Shown here in pieces: positions 17,532-26,147 of a DNA stretch of 49,935 bases. This DNA is from an uncultured Alphaproteobacteria bacterium (GTDB lineage: Bacteria > Pseudomonadota > Alphaproteobacteria > HIMB59 > GCA-002718135): assembly GCA_902518895.1 (NCBI GenBank), contig CABYHL010000008.1, forward strand, positions 1 to 49,935, given 5' to 3'. The position numbers were made by a program, and so were the translations under genes. Under the pieces are notes generated by a model, which did not search any database, had not been told where the DNA came from, and was given only the letters and a program-made list of their open reading frames with translations. Numbering within the stretch: position 1 is the first letter of the stretch; every line of letters begins with the position of its first letter.

Positions 17532-18776
17532 ATGAAATTAAGACCAGTAAGAGGCACACATGATATATTTGGAGAAGAAATAGATAAATTTAACTTTATT
17601 TCAAATATCGTATCTAAAAATGCTAATTTAAAAGAATATAGAGAAATCCAGACACCAATTTTTGAATTTAGTGATTTATTTGCAAAACCTCTTGGTGAAC
17701 ATTCTGATGTTGTGTTGAAAGAAATGTATTCATTTGAAGACAGAAATAATGAATATTTAACACTACGCCCTGAGTACACAACGCCAATGATTAGAGCAGC
17801 TATTACTAATAATCTTTTAAACGATCTTCCATTAAAAATTTTTGGAATTGGACCGATGTTTAGAAGAGAAAGGCCACAAAAGGGTAGATATAGACAATTT
17901 AATCAAATTAACTTTGAAATACTTGGAACTAGAGATTTTCTTGCTGATGTTGAGTTAATTTCTCTATCAAATAATATTTTAAACGAGCTGTTGCCTAAAT
18001 CTAAAATAAAACTTTATATTAATTCTTTAGGAGATAAAAAAACATTAATTGATTTTAAAAAAAGTCTTACAAAATATTTTAATACCCATAAAAAAAAACT
18101 ATCAGAAGAAAGTATTAAAAAAATTGAAACTAACCCATTAAGAATATTAGATTCAAAAAATGAGGAAGATATAGAAATTTCACTATCTTCACCTAAAATT
18201 TATGAATACTTAACAGATGAAGCTAATAAACACTACGAAGATCTTAAAAGATCGTTAAATATACTAGAAATTGATTTTGAAGAAAACGCTAATCTTGTTA
18301 GAGGTCTTGATTATTATTGTAATACAGTATTCGAATACAAATCAGATAATTTAGGAAGTCAAGATACATTACTAGGTGGTGGAAGATATGATGGTTTAAT
18401 AAAAGTATTAGGTGGGCCTGATATACCCGGTATTGGATGGGCTGCAGGTATTGAAAGAATTGCATTATTAATGGAGTCTGAAAAAAAAATAAGCTCAACT
18501 ATTCATATTGCAGTAACAGATGAAAAATTTACAGATTATTTTCTTTATTTACAAAAATATTTATCTGAGAATAGAATTTCATATTTCTGGAATTATAAAT
18601 ATAATTTAAAAAAATCATTTACAAAAGCAAATACATCTTCAGCATCATATATAATTATTATTGGAGAAAATGAGTTTAATGGTGATTTTTTTACTATTAA
18701 AAATTTAATGACTGGCGAACAAAGAGAATTAAAGCTTAATCAAATATTTAATCATTTGAATGATAAATCTAGATAA
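17532..18776 (+). CDS. hisS: Histidyl-tRNA synthetase
   Basis: This class II synthetase charges tRNA-His. The 414-residue product contains motif 1 ([13 protein letters not shown] and onward), motif 2 [20 protein letters not shown], the His-binding blocks [14 protein letters not shown] and [15 protein letters not shown], and motif 3 [14 protein letters not shown]. The common RPEGT element reads [12 protein letters not shown], with Tyr in place of Gly. Motif 2 keeps the canonical bacterial form [10 protein letters not shown], unlike the divergent enzymes I associate with many Rhizobiales and Caulobacter relatives. It overlaps the prfA start by 17 bases. The anticodon-binding domain (about 325-410) is present but diverged. 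Confidence 0.95.
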   Translation: MKLRPVRGTHDIFGEEIDKFNFISNIVSKNANLKEYREIQTPIFEFSDLFAKPLGEHSDVVLKEMYSFEDRNNEYLTLRPEYTTPMIRAAITNNLLNDLPLKIFGIGPMFRRERPQKGRYRQFNQINFEILGTRDFLADVELISLSNNILNELLPKSKIKLYINSLGDKKTLIDFKKSLTKYFNTHKKKLSEESIKKIETNPLRILDSKNEEDIEISLSSPKIYEYLTDEANKHYEDLKRSLNILEIDFEENANLVRGLDYYCNTVFEYKSDNLGSQDTLLGGGRYDGLIKVLGGPDIPGIGWAAGIERIALLMESEKKISSTIHIAVTDEKFTDYFLYLQKYLSENRISYFWNYKYNLKKSFTKANTSSASYIIIIGENEFNGDFFTIKNLMTGEQRELKLNQIFNHLNDKSR

Positions 18777-19836
18777 ACAATTTTCAATAATCTTAGAAAA
18801 ATTTAAATTAATTGAAAATTCATTAAACAATATGAATGATATTGACTCTAACGAATTAATTAAATTAAACAGAGAATATTCAGAGCTTCGACCAATTGTA
18901 GAAAAAATTCAAGAATACAACGATTTACAAAAAGATATATTAAATCTAAATGAGTTAGTAAAAGATAATGATTTAGAAATTAGTAAAATAGCTGAAACGG
19001 AACTCATTGAAAAAAAAAATTATATTAAAGATCTTGAACAGGAATTATTAAAGTTACTAATACCAAAAGATGAAAATGACTCTAAAAATTCAATTTTAGA
19101 AATCAGAGCCGGTACTGGAGGTGATGAAGCATCTCTTTTTGCCTCTGATTTATTAAATATGTATCAGAGATATGCTGATTTAAATTCATGGAAATTTGAT
19201 ATTTTATCAATATCAGAAACAGGTTTAAAAGGCGTGAAGGAGGCTGTTTGCAATATTTCAGGATTAAATGTTTTTTCAAAACTAAAATTTGAATCTGGTG
19301 TGCATAGAGTGCAAAGAGTTCCAACGACTGAAAGTAGTGGAAGAGTACATACATCAGCGGCTACTGTAGCAGTTCTACCTGAAGCTGAAGAGGTTGATAT
19401 TGAAGTTCTTGATAAAGATCTAAGAATTGATGTTTTTAGATCAAGCGGGCCAGGAGGACAATCCGTCAACACTACTGATAGTGCTGTGAGAATAACGCAT
19501 GTTCCAACTGGTATAGTAGTTTCTCAACAAGATGAAAAATCTCAACATAAAAATAAAGCAAAAGCTCTAAAGATTTTACGATCAAGATTACTAGACAATC
19601 AAATACAAGAAAAAAACAAAGAAAGATCTGAACAAAGAAAAAATCAAGTAGGTTCTGGAGATAGATCTGAAAGAATAAGAACCTATAATTTTCCTCAAGG
19701 AAGGGTTTCTGATCATAGAATAAATCTTACATTGTATAATCTGTCAGAAATACTTGAGGGTAAAATAGATGAGTTGATAAATCCTCTAATTGCTGAAGAA
19801 GAGAGTACAAAGTTAGCAAATATGAAAAATGAATAA
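18760..19836 (+). CDS. prfA: Peptide chain release factor 1
   Basis: RF1 ends translation at UAA and UAG. The 358-residue length is standard. Domain 3 carries the GGQ hydrolysis motif (Gly232-Gly233-Gln234, in [18 protein letters not shown]), the target of PrmC methylation, whose gene is next and overlaps by 8 bases. The decoding region reads [19 protein letters not shown], with the RF1-type PxT motif as PTT/PVT-like RVPTTE. The C-terminus has [19 protein letters not shown]. The ATG at 18760 overlaps hisS by 17 bases, giving strong coupling. Both UAA and UAG stops are used by genes in this window. Confidence 0.96.
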   Translation: MINLDKQFSIILEKFKLIENSLNNMNDIDSNELIKLNREYSELRPIVEKIQEYNDLQKDILNLNELVKDNDLEISKIAETELIEKKNYIKDLEQELLKLLIPKDENDSKNSILEIRAGTGGDEASLFASDLLNMYQRYADLNSWKFDILSISETGLKGVKEAVCNISGLNVFSKLKFESGVHRVQRVPTTESSGRVHTSAATVAVLPEAEEVDIEVLDKDLRIDVFRSSGPGGQSVNTTDSAVRITHVPTGIVVSQQDEKSQHKNKAKALKILRSRLLDNQIQEKNKERSEQRKNQVGSGDRSERIRTYNFPQGRVSDHRINLTLYNLSEILEGKIDELINPLIAEEESTKLANMKNE

Positions 19837-20659
19837 TTTAATTAAAGAGAGTTTAACTAAATTAAAACAAAAAAACATAAGTAATCCTGAACTAGATCTA
19901 AAAATTTTACTAAAGCATGCTTCAAAAAAAAATAATGAAATTATTTTAAGTAATTTTAACTTAGACAATATTGATATTGTTAAATTTAAATCTTATCTTC
20001 AAAAAAGAATTAATAGACAACCAATAGCTAAAATTATCAAAAATAAACCTTTTTGGAAAAATGATTTTTATGTAAATAATTTTGTTTTAGATCCACGTCC
20101 TGAAACAGAATTAATAATTGAGGAAGCATTAAATATTTACAGAAATAAAAACCTTCAATTAAAAATATTAGATATTGGTACTGGATCAGGATGCATTGCA
20201 GTATCACTAGCAAAGGAATTTAAAAATGCATCTATTACAGCTATAGATATATCTAAAGAAGCATTAAAAGTTGCAGAAAAAAACTTAAAAATACATAATT
20301 GCTATAATCAAATTCAACTTAAGAAGATTGATTTTAAAAATATTATTTCCAAGTTTGATTTGATTGTATCTAATCCACCATACCTTACAAACGAACAGTT
20401 TAATAATGCTGATCCAGAAATTAGAAATTTCGAGCCGAAATTAGCCTTAGTTGGAGGAGATGATGGTTTGAAATTTTACAGAGAATATTCAAAAAATATT
20501 AAAAATTTAATGAATAAAAGTGCTTATTTTATATGTGAAATTGGCATTAATCAGAGACAAGATTGTGAAGAAATTTTTGAAAATTCTGGATTAAATTTGA
20601 ATAAAATAGTTAATGATCTTCAAGGAATCGAGAGAATTCTAAGTTTTTCCAAGATATAA
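19829..20659 (+). CDS. prmC: Release factor glutamine methyltransferase
   Basis: PrmC N5-methylates the Gln of the GGQ motif in release factors. The 276-residue product has an N-terminal helical domain, then [17 protein letters not shown] motif [20 protein letters not shown], and the catalytic [16 protein letters not shown] (NPPY binds the target Gln). The C-terminal [14 protein letters not shown] and [11 protein letters not shown] are family-typical. Its overlap with prfA pairs the enzyme with its substrate. Confidence 0.95.
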   Translation: MNNLIKESLTKLKQKNISNPELDLKILLKHASKKNNEIILSNFNLDNIDIVKFKSYLQKRINRQPIAKIIKNKPFWKNDFYVNNFVLDPRPETELIIEEALNIYRNKNLQLKILDIGTGSGCIAVSLAKEFKNASITAIDISKEALKVAEKNLKIHNCYNQIQLKKIDFKNIISKFDLIVSNPPYLTNEQFNNADPEIRNFEPKLALVGGDDGLKFYREYSKNIKNLMNKSAYFICEIGINQRQDCEEIFENSGLNLNKIVNDLQGIERILSFSKI

Positions 20660-20660
20660 G

Positions 20661-20688
20661 TTGAAATAAATCAAATGAACTGTATAGG
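20661..20688 (+). promoter_or_regulatory. Candidate promoter for the DUF4167 gene
   Basis: TTGAAA (20661-20666), 16-base spacer, TATAGG (20683-20688), starting right after the prmC stop and 50 bases before the next ATG. It suggests that the DUF4167 gene can be transcribed apart from the upstream run. Hexamers were matched by eye. Confidence 0.35.
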
Positions 20689-20737
20689 TTATTGAAATAT
20701 TAATAATTTATTAAAAAATTTTTAATTTCCAAACAGA

Positions 20738-21151
20738 ATGTATAAAAAAAACGGTAGAACCGCTTATAAGAGTAATAGAAGAACCAGTTTTAGGAAACCT
20801 GGTGGGTATAAAAATTTCAATAATAGAAATAGAGGAAATGTATCCCAGCAATATAACAAGTACTTAAAACTAGCTAAAGAAGCATCAAGATCAGGTGATA
20901 GAATTCAATCTGAATACTATTATCAATTTACTGATCACTACTACAGAATAATGGTTGAACTTGGAATAAGTATAGAAGAAAATACAAATGTTGATGACCA
21001 AAAACATAGTACTTCAAATGAACAAACCTCAGATACTGATAATGAAACTATCGAAGTAAATGATAATGATAAAGTAGAAGATGATTCTATCGAATCTATT
21101 CCATTTATAGCTGAACCATCTAAAGAAAAAAGAACAAGATCAACAAAGTAG
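20738..21151 (+). CDS. DUF4167 domain protein
   Basis: The 137-residue product starts with an Arg/Asn/Gly-rich basic tail (NGRTAYKSNRRTSFRKPGGY). The DUF4167 core follows near residues 38-70 (QQYNKYLKLAKEASRSGDRI, QSEYYYQFTDHYYRIM). An acidic, disordered C-terminus (DTDNETIEVNDNDKVEDDS) ends in a basic patch. The family is common in alphaproteobacteria directly after prmC. The basic N-terminus suggests RNA or DNA contact, but the function is not established. It abuts, without any gap, the stop of the convergent peptidase gene. Confidence 0.88.
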   Translation: MYKKNGRTAYKSNRRTSFRKPGGYKNFNNRNRGNVSQQYNKYLKLAKEASRSGDRIQSEYYYQFTDHYYRIMVELGISIEENTNVDDQKHSTSNEQTSDTDNETIEVNDNDKVEDDSIESIPFIAEPSKEKRTRSTK

Positions 21152-22444
21152 TTATTCGTATAACATACTCAAATGATCAGCATATATTATTTTATATTCT
21201 TCTTTAAATTTTTCTAATTCTTTACCCTTAAGTATTTTTCCAGAAGGAAGTTTTAGTTTTAATGGATTTATATGTTTATTTTGATAAATAATTTCATAAT
21301 GAAGATGAGGTCCAGTAGAATTTCCTGTACTTCCTACATAGCCTATAACTTCACCTTGGTTTACTCTTACCCCTTTAGAAATACCTTTCTTATAATTTGA
21401 CAGATGTGCATACGCCGTTTTATATCCATTATTATGCCTTATACGAATATATTTCCCATATCCTCCATTCCTTCCAACATATTCGACAATTCCATTCCCT
21501 CCAGCATAAATTGGTGTTCCTGTGGGTGCAGCAAAATCAACACCTTTATGCATTTTATTGAAACCTGAAATAGGATGTTTTCGCATACCAAAATTTGATG
21601 AAATTCTTGCGCCATCTAATGGTGTCTTTAAAATTGATTTTTTAACATTTTTTCCCTCTCTGTTAAAATAATCTACATAACCATCATTTGTAATAAACTT
21701 AAAATATTCTAACTGTTTTCCATCAATTATTATCGAAGCATATTTAATATCGTTATATTCTAGTCTACCTGTTTCAACTATTTCATCAAATTCATAGGAT
21801 ATTGAAACAACTGTATCGACTTTAATATCTCTTTGAAAATCAAGATCAAAACTAAAAAGGCGTATAATTTTAACTAAAATATCTGATGATACGTCATTTT
21901 TAATACCATCTGAAAATAATGATTCTGAAATTGTATACTCTTTAGATTCAATAAATGAATTCTTTGTTAATTCTATTATATTTAGATTTATTTCTTTATC
22001 TAAATTAACAGAGATAATAGTCTCATTGTTTTTAAAAAATTCAATTTTTTTTATTTCAGCAAAATTATTTTCAAACACACTTATAATTTCTCCAGTTTTA
22101 ATTTTCTTTAAATCATAAGATTTTTCGATCTTACTAATGATTTCATAAATTTTTTTCTGCTTAAAGTTTAGATTTTCCAAAATAGAGACAAAAGTATCAC
22201 CTTGTAAAATTTCAATTTTTTTCTCAACAAATTTTTCTTTATCAATATTTTTTTTTATATTAGGTGTTGTTACTTCTTCTTTTTTTTCTTGAATAATTTC
22301 TTTTTTATCTTCTACTATTTCTTTTTTTATAATTTCTTCCTCAAAAATATATTTCTCTGATATGTTTAAGTATTCAGAAATAAACAAATAATATCCTGAC
22401 GATATTAAAGAAATTAAAATTAGATATCTTAAAATTCTAAACAC
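21152..22444 (-). CDS. M23 family metallopeptidase, membrane-anchored
   Basis: The 430-residue protein has an N-terminal membrane anchor (residues 1-22), a Lys/Glu-rich charged stretch (about 35-75), a LysM-like or OapA-type segment (ILQGDTFVSILENLNFKQ), and a C-terminal M23 (lysostaphin-type) domain. Zinc ligands appear as His and Asp in MHKGVDFAAPTG and His in GPHLHYEII; other family blocks are YIRIRHNNGYKTAYAHL and GEVIGYVGSTGNS. Such enzymes cut peptidoglycan cross-links during growth or division. It is last in the order acetyltransferase, flavin reductase, peptidase on the reverse strand. Its start abuts the flavin reductase stop. Confidence 0.92.
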   Translation of the reverse strand: MFRILRYLILISLISSGYYLFISEYLNISEKYIFEEEIIKKEIVEDKKEIIQEKKEEVTTPNIKKNIDKEKFVEKKIEILQGDTFVSILENLNFKQKKIYEIISKIEKSYDLKKIKTGEIISVFENNFAEIKKIEFFKNNETIISVNLDKEINLNIIELTKNSFIESKEYTISESLFSDGIKNDVSSDILVKIIRLFSFDLDFQRDIKVDTVVSISYEFDEIVETGRLEYNDIKYASIIIDGKQLEYFKFITNDGYVDYFNREGKNVKKSILKTPLDGARISSNFGMRKHPISGFNKMHKGVDFAAPTGTPIYAGGNGIVEYVGRNGGYGKYIRIRHNNGYKTAYAHLSNYKKGISKGVRVNQGEVIGYVGSTGNSTGPHLHYEIIYQNKHINPLKLKLPSGKILKGKELEKFKEEYKIIYADHLSMLYE

Positions 22445-22909
22445 CTAAAAATATTTTGAATTAAAATATACAAGTGGTTTCAATTTATCATTAGATTGTA
22501 ATTCCAATATCTTACATATAAATATTATGTGATCACCTTTTTTGATTTTATCTACTAGCTCACATTCAAGATTTGCTATGCAATTAGGTATAATTACTGT
22601 TTTATTTTTTCCTGCAAAAAATCTTATATCTTCTAAGTTAGGTACAGTTGAAGCAAAATTATCAGATATTTTTTTTTGTTTATTAGATAAAATATTTATT
22701 GATAAAAATTTAGTTTTTGAAAATTGCTTTATTGAAGACGAGTAATTACCCAAAGAAAACAGAACCATAGGAGGGTTAAGAGATAATGAGTTAAATGAAT
22801 TAACAGTTTTTCCATATATTGAATTATTATTTTTAACACATACAACAGTAATTCCTGTTGAAAACTTACTAAGTGTTTTTTTAAAATTATTAGTATTTAC
22901 CTTTTTCAT
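22445..22909 (-). CDS. Flavin reductase family protein
   Basis: The 154-residue product fits the flavin-reductase-like FMN-binding split barrel: FSTGITVVCVKNNN, GKTVNSFNSLSLNPPMVLF, FLSINILSNKQKKISDNFAS, ANLECELVDKIKKGDHIIF and a closing PLVYFNSKYF. Members supply reduced FMN or FAD to partner monooxygenases (HpaC-like) or act as stand-alone reductases. No monooxygenase is nearby, so the partner is unknown. It begins in ATGA overlap with the acetyltransferase upstream and is followed at once by the M23 peptidase. Confidence 0.88.
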   Translation of the reverse strand: MKKVNTNNFKKTLSKFSTGITVVCVKNNNSIYGKTVNSFNSLSLNPPMVLFSLGNYSSSIKQFSKTKFLSINILSNKQKKISDNFASTVPNLEDIRFFAGKNKTVIIPNCIANLECELVDKIKKGDHIIFICKILELQSNDKLKPLVYFNSKYF

Positions 22910-23406
22910 AATCTTTTTTGCATATAAATCGAATCAACCCATTTATTTTTTTTAAAACCAGCTTTCTTTATAGTTCCAACATATTGAAATCCATTATTTT
23001 TATGAATTTTTATAGAAGCAAAATTATTTTTGCCACCAATCACTGCAATCAAATTTTTAATCTTTGTAATTTTTTTACATATTTTGACAAGTTCTTTTAA
23101 TATTTCATTACCATAACCATTATTAGTGTAATCTGGATCTACATAGATTGAATGTTCATATGAAAATCTATATCCACTTTTTTCCCTAAATTTATTTACA
23201 AAGGCTAATCCAATAACTTCATTTTCTTCAATTGCTAAAATAAATGGTAACTTATTATTTTTAATTTTTTTTAATAATAAATAAAATGTTGATTTAGATA
23301 ATTTTTTCTCTTCAAAATTAGAGAATGAATTTTCAATAAAATAATTATAAATTTTTAGAGCTTTAGAGATTTCATTTTCTGTAAAATTGTTTTTTTTTAC
23401 CCTCAT
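22906..23406 (-). CDS. GNAT family N-acetyltransferase
   Basis: The 166-residue product shows a GNAT fold: VIGLAFVNKFREKSGYRFSY, the acetyl-CoA site YVDPDYTNNGYGNEILKELV, then VIGGKNNFASIKIHKNNGF and YVGTIKKAGFKKNKWVDS. The overall pattern is closest to the phosphinothricin/methionine-sulfoximine acetyltransferase type. The natural substrate is unknown, and chemical resistance should not be assumed. It is first gene of a three-gene reverse unit; the 222 bases upstream carry no gene. Confidence 0.88.
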   Translation of the reverse strand: MRVKKNNFTENEISKALKIYNYFIENSFSNFEEKKLSKSTFYLLLKKIKNNKLPFILAIEENEVIGLAFVNKFREKSGYRFSYEHSIYVDPDYTNNGYGNEILKELVKICKKITKIKNLIAVIGGKNNFASIKIHKNNGFQYVGTIKKAGFKKNKWVDSIYMQKRL

Positions 23407-23628
23407 TTATCTCCTAATATTAATATTCAATTGTATGAATAATTCTAAACTCTGAATATTATTTAATAAAAAATTGATCAATATGTTTATAATTTATTTA
23501 CCTAATTAATGATTAAAAAAGGTTAAATTATGTATAATTTAAAAATCTAATACGATCTTTCAATTATTGCTTTACCTTTAAAAGTCATTATATTTCAAAC
23601 ACTATATTTTTATAAAATAAAACTTATT
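23407..23628. other. AT-rich spacer, longest gene-free stretch in the window
   Basis: These 222 bases lie between the acetyltransferase start and tRNA-Val. I see no ORF, strong hairpin or repeat. TATAAT-like hexamers occur at 23488-23493 and 23533-23538, but neither has a well-spaced -35. It should contain divergent promoters for the tRNA and for the acetyltransferase unit. Confidence 0.6.
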
Positions 23629-23703
23629 GGGTGTGTAGCTCAGCGGTAGAGCACTGCCTCGACACGGCAGGGGTCACAGGTTCAATCCCTGTCACACCCA
23701 CCA
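23629..23703 (+). tRNA. tRNA-Val (anticodon GAC)
   Basis: A complete cloverleaf can be drawn. The acceptor arm GGGTGTG (23629-23635) pairs with CACACCC (23693-23699), followed by discriminator A and an encoded CCA (23701-23703). The D arm is GCTC...GAGC. The anticodon stem CTGCC/GGCAG encloses the loop TCGACAC with anticodon GAC. The T arm is ACAGG-TTCAATC-CCTGT. GAC reads valine codons GUC and GUU. The tRNA stands alone, 54 bases before the DUF2177 gene. Confidence 0.96.
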
Positions 23704-23757
23704 TATAAATTTTAATAAATATTCTTGAAATTTATTAATATGATATACTTATAGTAT

Positions 23758-24168
23758 ATGTTCAAATGTTTACTAGTAGCCACTCTGATCGCTTCATTGA
23801 TTTTCTTAATAATAGACGTAATTTGGCTAAGCTTTGCTACAAAATCTTTTTATAGACCTTTAATAGGTAATTTATTAGCTGATAAGCCTGTAATGTGGGC
23901 TGCTGCTCTTTTTTATATATTATATGTCTTTGGAATGGCTTTGGTTGTAATTCAACCTTGTGTTGATTCTGGTAACTTAATGAAAACATTGTACACTGGC
24001 TTCATATTTGGTTTGGTTGCATATGGCACATATAACTTAACAAATATGGCTGTACTTAAAGGATGGTCGCCAACTGTTACTTTCGTAGACATGTTCTGGG
24101 GTGGTTCATTAACAGCTGTATCAGCTACATCTGGATTATACTTAGCAAAAAAAATAGTAAATTTTTAA
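23758..24168 (+). CDS. DUF2177 family membrane protein
   Basis: The 136-residue product has four predicted membrane spans: LLVATLIASLIFLIIDVIWL, AAALFYILYVFGMALVVI, YTGFIFGLVAYGTYNLTNMA, and a C-terminal span after the FVDMFWGGSLTAVSA block. The IDVIWL start and YGTYNLTNMAVLKGW block are typical of DUF2177. Function is unknown. Its TAA stop shares a TTAA palindrome (24165-24168) with the stop of the convergent polyprenyl synthase. The sequence looks less AT-biased and more regular in codon use than some neighbours. Confidence 0.88.
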   Translation: MFKCLLVATLIASLIFLIIDVIWLSFATKSFYRPLIGNLLADKPVMWAAALFYILYVFGMALVVIQPCVDSGNLMKTLYTGFIFGLVAYGTYNLTNMAVLKGWSPTVTFVDMFWGGSLTAVSATSGLYLAKKIVNF

Positions 24169-25046
24169 TTTAGTCGATCCATTCCAAATTTTAGCATTTT
24201 TATTAGTATAGGGTTTTGATTTATTTTATTTTTATATTTTTTTATAAAAGTATTAATTTTATTATTACATAAATCAGTAACTTGTTTTTCACCAATTAAT
24301 TTTAGCAAGGTACTTTTTCCTTGCTCAACATCTTTACCTGGTGTTTTTCCAATTTTCTTAAAAGTTCCAATTTCATCGATTAAGTCATCTATAATTTGAA
24401 ATATTAAACCAAATAACATTCCATAATCTTTTGCAAATTGAATTTCTATTTTACTTTTATCTTTTAATATAAAAGGTGCAGCAAAAGAGAATTCAAATAA
24501 CTTACCAGTTTTTCTAGAATACATATCTAAAATTTTATTTTTAGATAACTTTTTATTTTCATATTCTAAATCTAAAGTTTGACCAAGAGCTAATCCTTTA
24601 TGCCCAATACACAAAGAAAGATAATTTATTAAATTTAATCTAGAAATAACATTTTTATTTTTAAAATTACCTGAGATCAATTCAAATGCTAAATCATGTA
24701 AAGCATCACCAGCTAATATTGCAGTAGCTTCATTAAATTTTTTATGAGTACTTAATTTACCTCTTCTGTAATCATCATCATCCATTGATGGTAAATCATC
24801 GTGAATTAAGGAATACGAATGTATACATTCAATACATGAGGCTATGATAAAGGCATCATTTGATGAAATTTTTGATATTTTTGCAGACTCCATTACTAAA
24901 AATGGCCTTATTCTTTTTCCTCCATTCATAGAGCCATAAAAGATTGCATTTGATAAACTTGATTTGTCTAGCTTATTTTTTAAAAGTCTTTTAAATTTAA
25001 TATCAAACTTTCTTTTATTTGCATTTATTAACGTATTTAAGTTCAT
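24165..25046 (-). CDS. ispA: Polyprenyl (farnesyl/geranylgeranyl) diphosphate synthase
   Basis: The enzyme condenses isopentenyl diphosphate units onto allylic diphosphates. With ATG at 25046 it has 293 residues, the usual IspA size; an upstream TTG at 25055 adds three residues. It shows GGKRIRPFLV, the first Asp-rich motif IHDDLPSMDDDDYRRG, LAGDALHDLAFELIS, and the second Asp-rich motif FQIIDDLIDEIG, followed by KTPGKDVEQGKSTLLKL. The DDxxxxD first motif with two inserted residues is the bacterial FPP synthase type. Product length is not certain from sequence. It draws on the ispG pathway and supplies undecaprenyl and quinone precursors. Confidence 0.9.
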   Translation of the reverse strand: MNLNTLINANKRKFDIKFKRLLKNKLDKSSLSNAIFYGSMNGGKRIRPFLVMESAKISKISSNDAFIIASCIECIHSYSLIHDDLPSMDDDDYRRGKLSTHKKFNEATAILAGDALHDLAFELISGNFKNKNVISRLNLINYLSLCIGHKGLALGQTLDLEYENKKLSKNKILDMYSRKTGKLFEFSFAAPFILKDKSKIEIQFAKDYGMLFGLIFQIIDDLIDEIGTFKKIGKTPGKDVEQGKSTLLKLIGEKQVTDLCNNKINTFIKKYKNKINQNPILIKMLKFGMDRLN

Positions 25047-25108
25047 AGATAACAATTTATATTTGTTTTAATTTTTAAATTATTTAATACAAATATGCGA
25101 ATGTATTT

Positions 25109-26146
25109 ATGAGAATCGAAGAAGAAATTAAACTTGACTACTCAGATGTCCTTTTTAGACCAAAGAGAAGTACTTTAAAAAGTAGGAAAGATGTTGATTT
25201 GAATAGAAAATATACTTTTAAACACTCAAGATCATCATGGAAAGGAATTCCAATAATAGCTTCTAATATGGATGGTGTTGGTGAAATAGATGTTGCAAAA
25301 AAACTAAGTTCTCACAAACTAATGACCGCTTTAACAAAACAGCACGACATTAATCAAATAGGAGCTATTTATAAAAGAAATATTTTTTTTGATTCAATTG
25401 CTCTCAGTTGCGGAACAAGTAAAGACAGTTATAATAGGTTAAATTCAATTCTAAAAAAATATCCAAAATTTAAATTTATATGTATTGATGTTGCAAATGG
25501 TTATTCAGAAAATTTTAGTAATTTTGTTTCAGAAGTAAGAAAAAAATATCCAAAAAAAACTATTATTGCAGGTAATGTTGTTACTGCAGATATGACTCAA
25601 GAATTAGTATTAAGTGGGGCAGATATTGTTAAAGTTGGTATCGGTCCTGGAAGTGTATGTACTACTAGAATACAAACAGGAGTAGGTTATCCACAACTAA
25701 GTGCTGTAATGGAATGCGCTGATGCAGCACATGGATTAGGAGCGCATATTATCGCTGATGGAGGATGCACTTGTCCTGGTGATGTTGCAAAGGGATTTGG
25801 TGCTGGTGCAGACTTTGTAATGCTTGGCGGAATGCTAGCAGGTCATAAGGAAGGAGGAGGTGATATAATCGAAGAAAATGGAAGTAAATTTATCGAATTT
25901 TATGGATCAAGTTCTGAAGAAGCAAATGATAAACATTATGGTGGTCTTGCAAATTATCGATCATCTGAAGGTAAAAAAGTTAAAATACAAATGAAGAATT
26001 CACTAGATAGTACAATTAGAGATATTCTTGGAGGTGTACGAAGTAGTTGTACTTACGTTGGTGCTTCATCATTGAAGCAGCTTAGTAAGTGTACTACATT
26101 TGTAAGAGTAAATAATCAGTATAATGACACTTTTGGGAAAGTATAG
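25109..26146 (+). CDS. guaC: GMP reductase
   Basis: GuaC reduces GMP to IMP with NADPH, returning guanine nucleotides to the common purine pool. The 345-residue length is close to the E. coli enzyme, and it lacks the CBS insert of IMP dehydrogenase. The catalytic Cys loop reads [55 protein letters not shown] and [16 protein letters not shown] match GuaC and not GuaB. It forms a one-gene forward unit whose stop is 1 base from the convergent gamma-glutamyltransferase gene. A dedicated GMP salvage enzyme is a little surprising in such a compact genome. Confidence 0.95.
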   Translation: MRIEEEIKLDYSDVLFRPKRSTLKSRKDVDLNRKYTFKHSRSSWKGIPIIASNMDGVGEIDVAKKLSSHKLMTALTKQHDINQIGAIYKRNIFFDSIALSCGTSKDSYNRLNSILKKYPKFKFICIDVANGYSENFSNFVSEVRKKYPKKTIIAGNVVTADMTQELVLSGADIVKVGIGPGSVCTTRIQTGVGYPQLSAVMECADAAHGLGAHIIADGGCTCPGDVAKGFGAGADFVMLGGMLAGHKEGGGDIIEENGSKFIEFYGSSSEEANDKHYGGLANYRSSEGKKVKIQMKNSLDSTIRDILGGVRSSCTYVGASSLKQLSKCTTFVRVNNQYNDTFGKV

Positions 26147-26147
26147 A

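Noticed and set aside
23474-23493. TTGATC and TATAAT near the tRNA
   Set aside because: The spacer is only 8 bases, too short for a sigma-70 promoter.
23712-23738. Nine-base AT-only hairpin after tRNA-Val
   Set aside because: No GC pairs and no U-tract, so it is too weak to call a terminator; chance is likely at this base composition.
23725-23749. TTGAAA and TATACT before the DUF2177 gene
   Set aside because: The spacer is 13 bases; a better-spaced -10 would overlap the start codon region.
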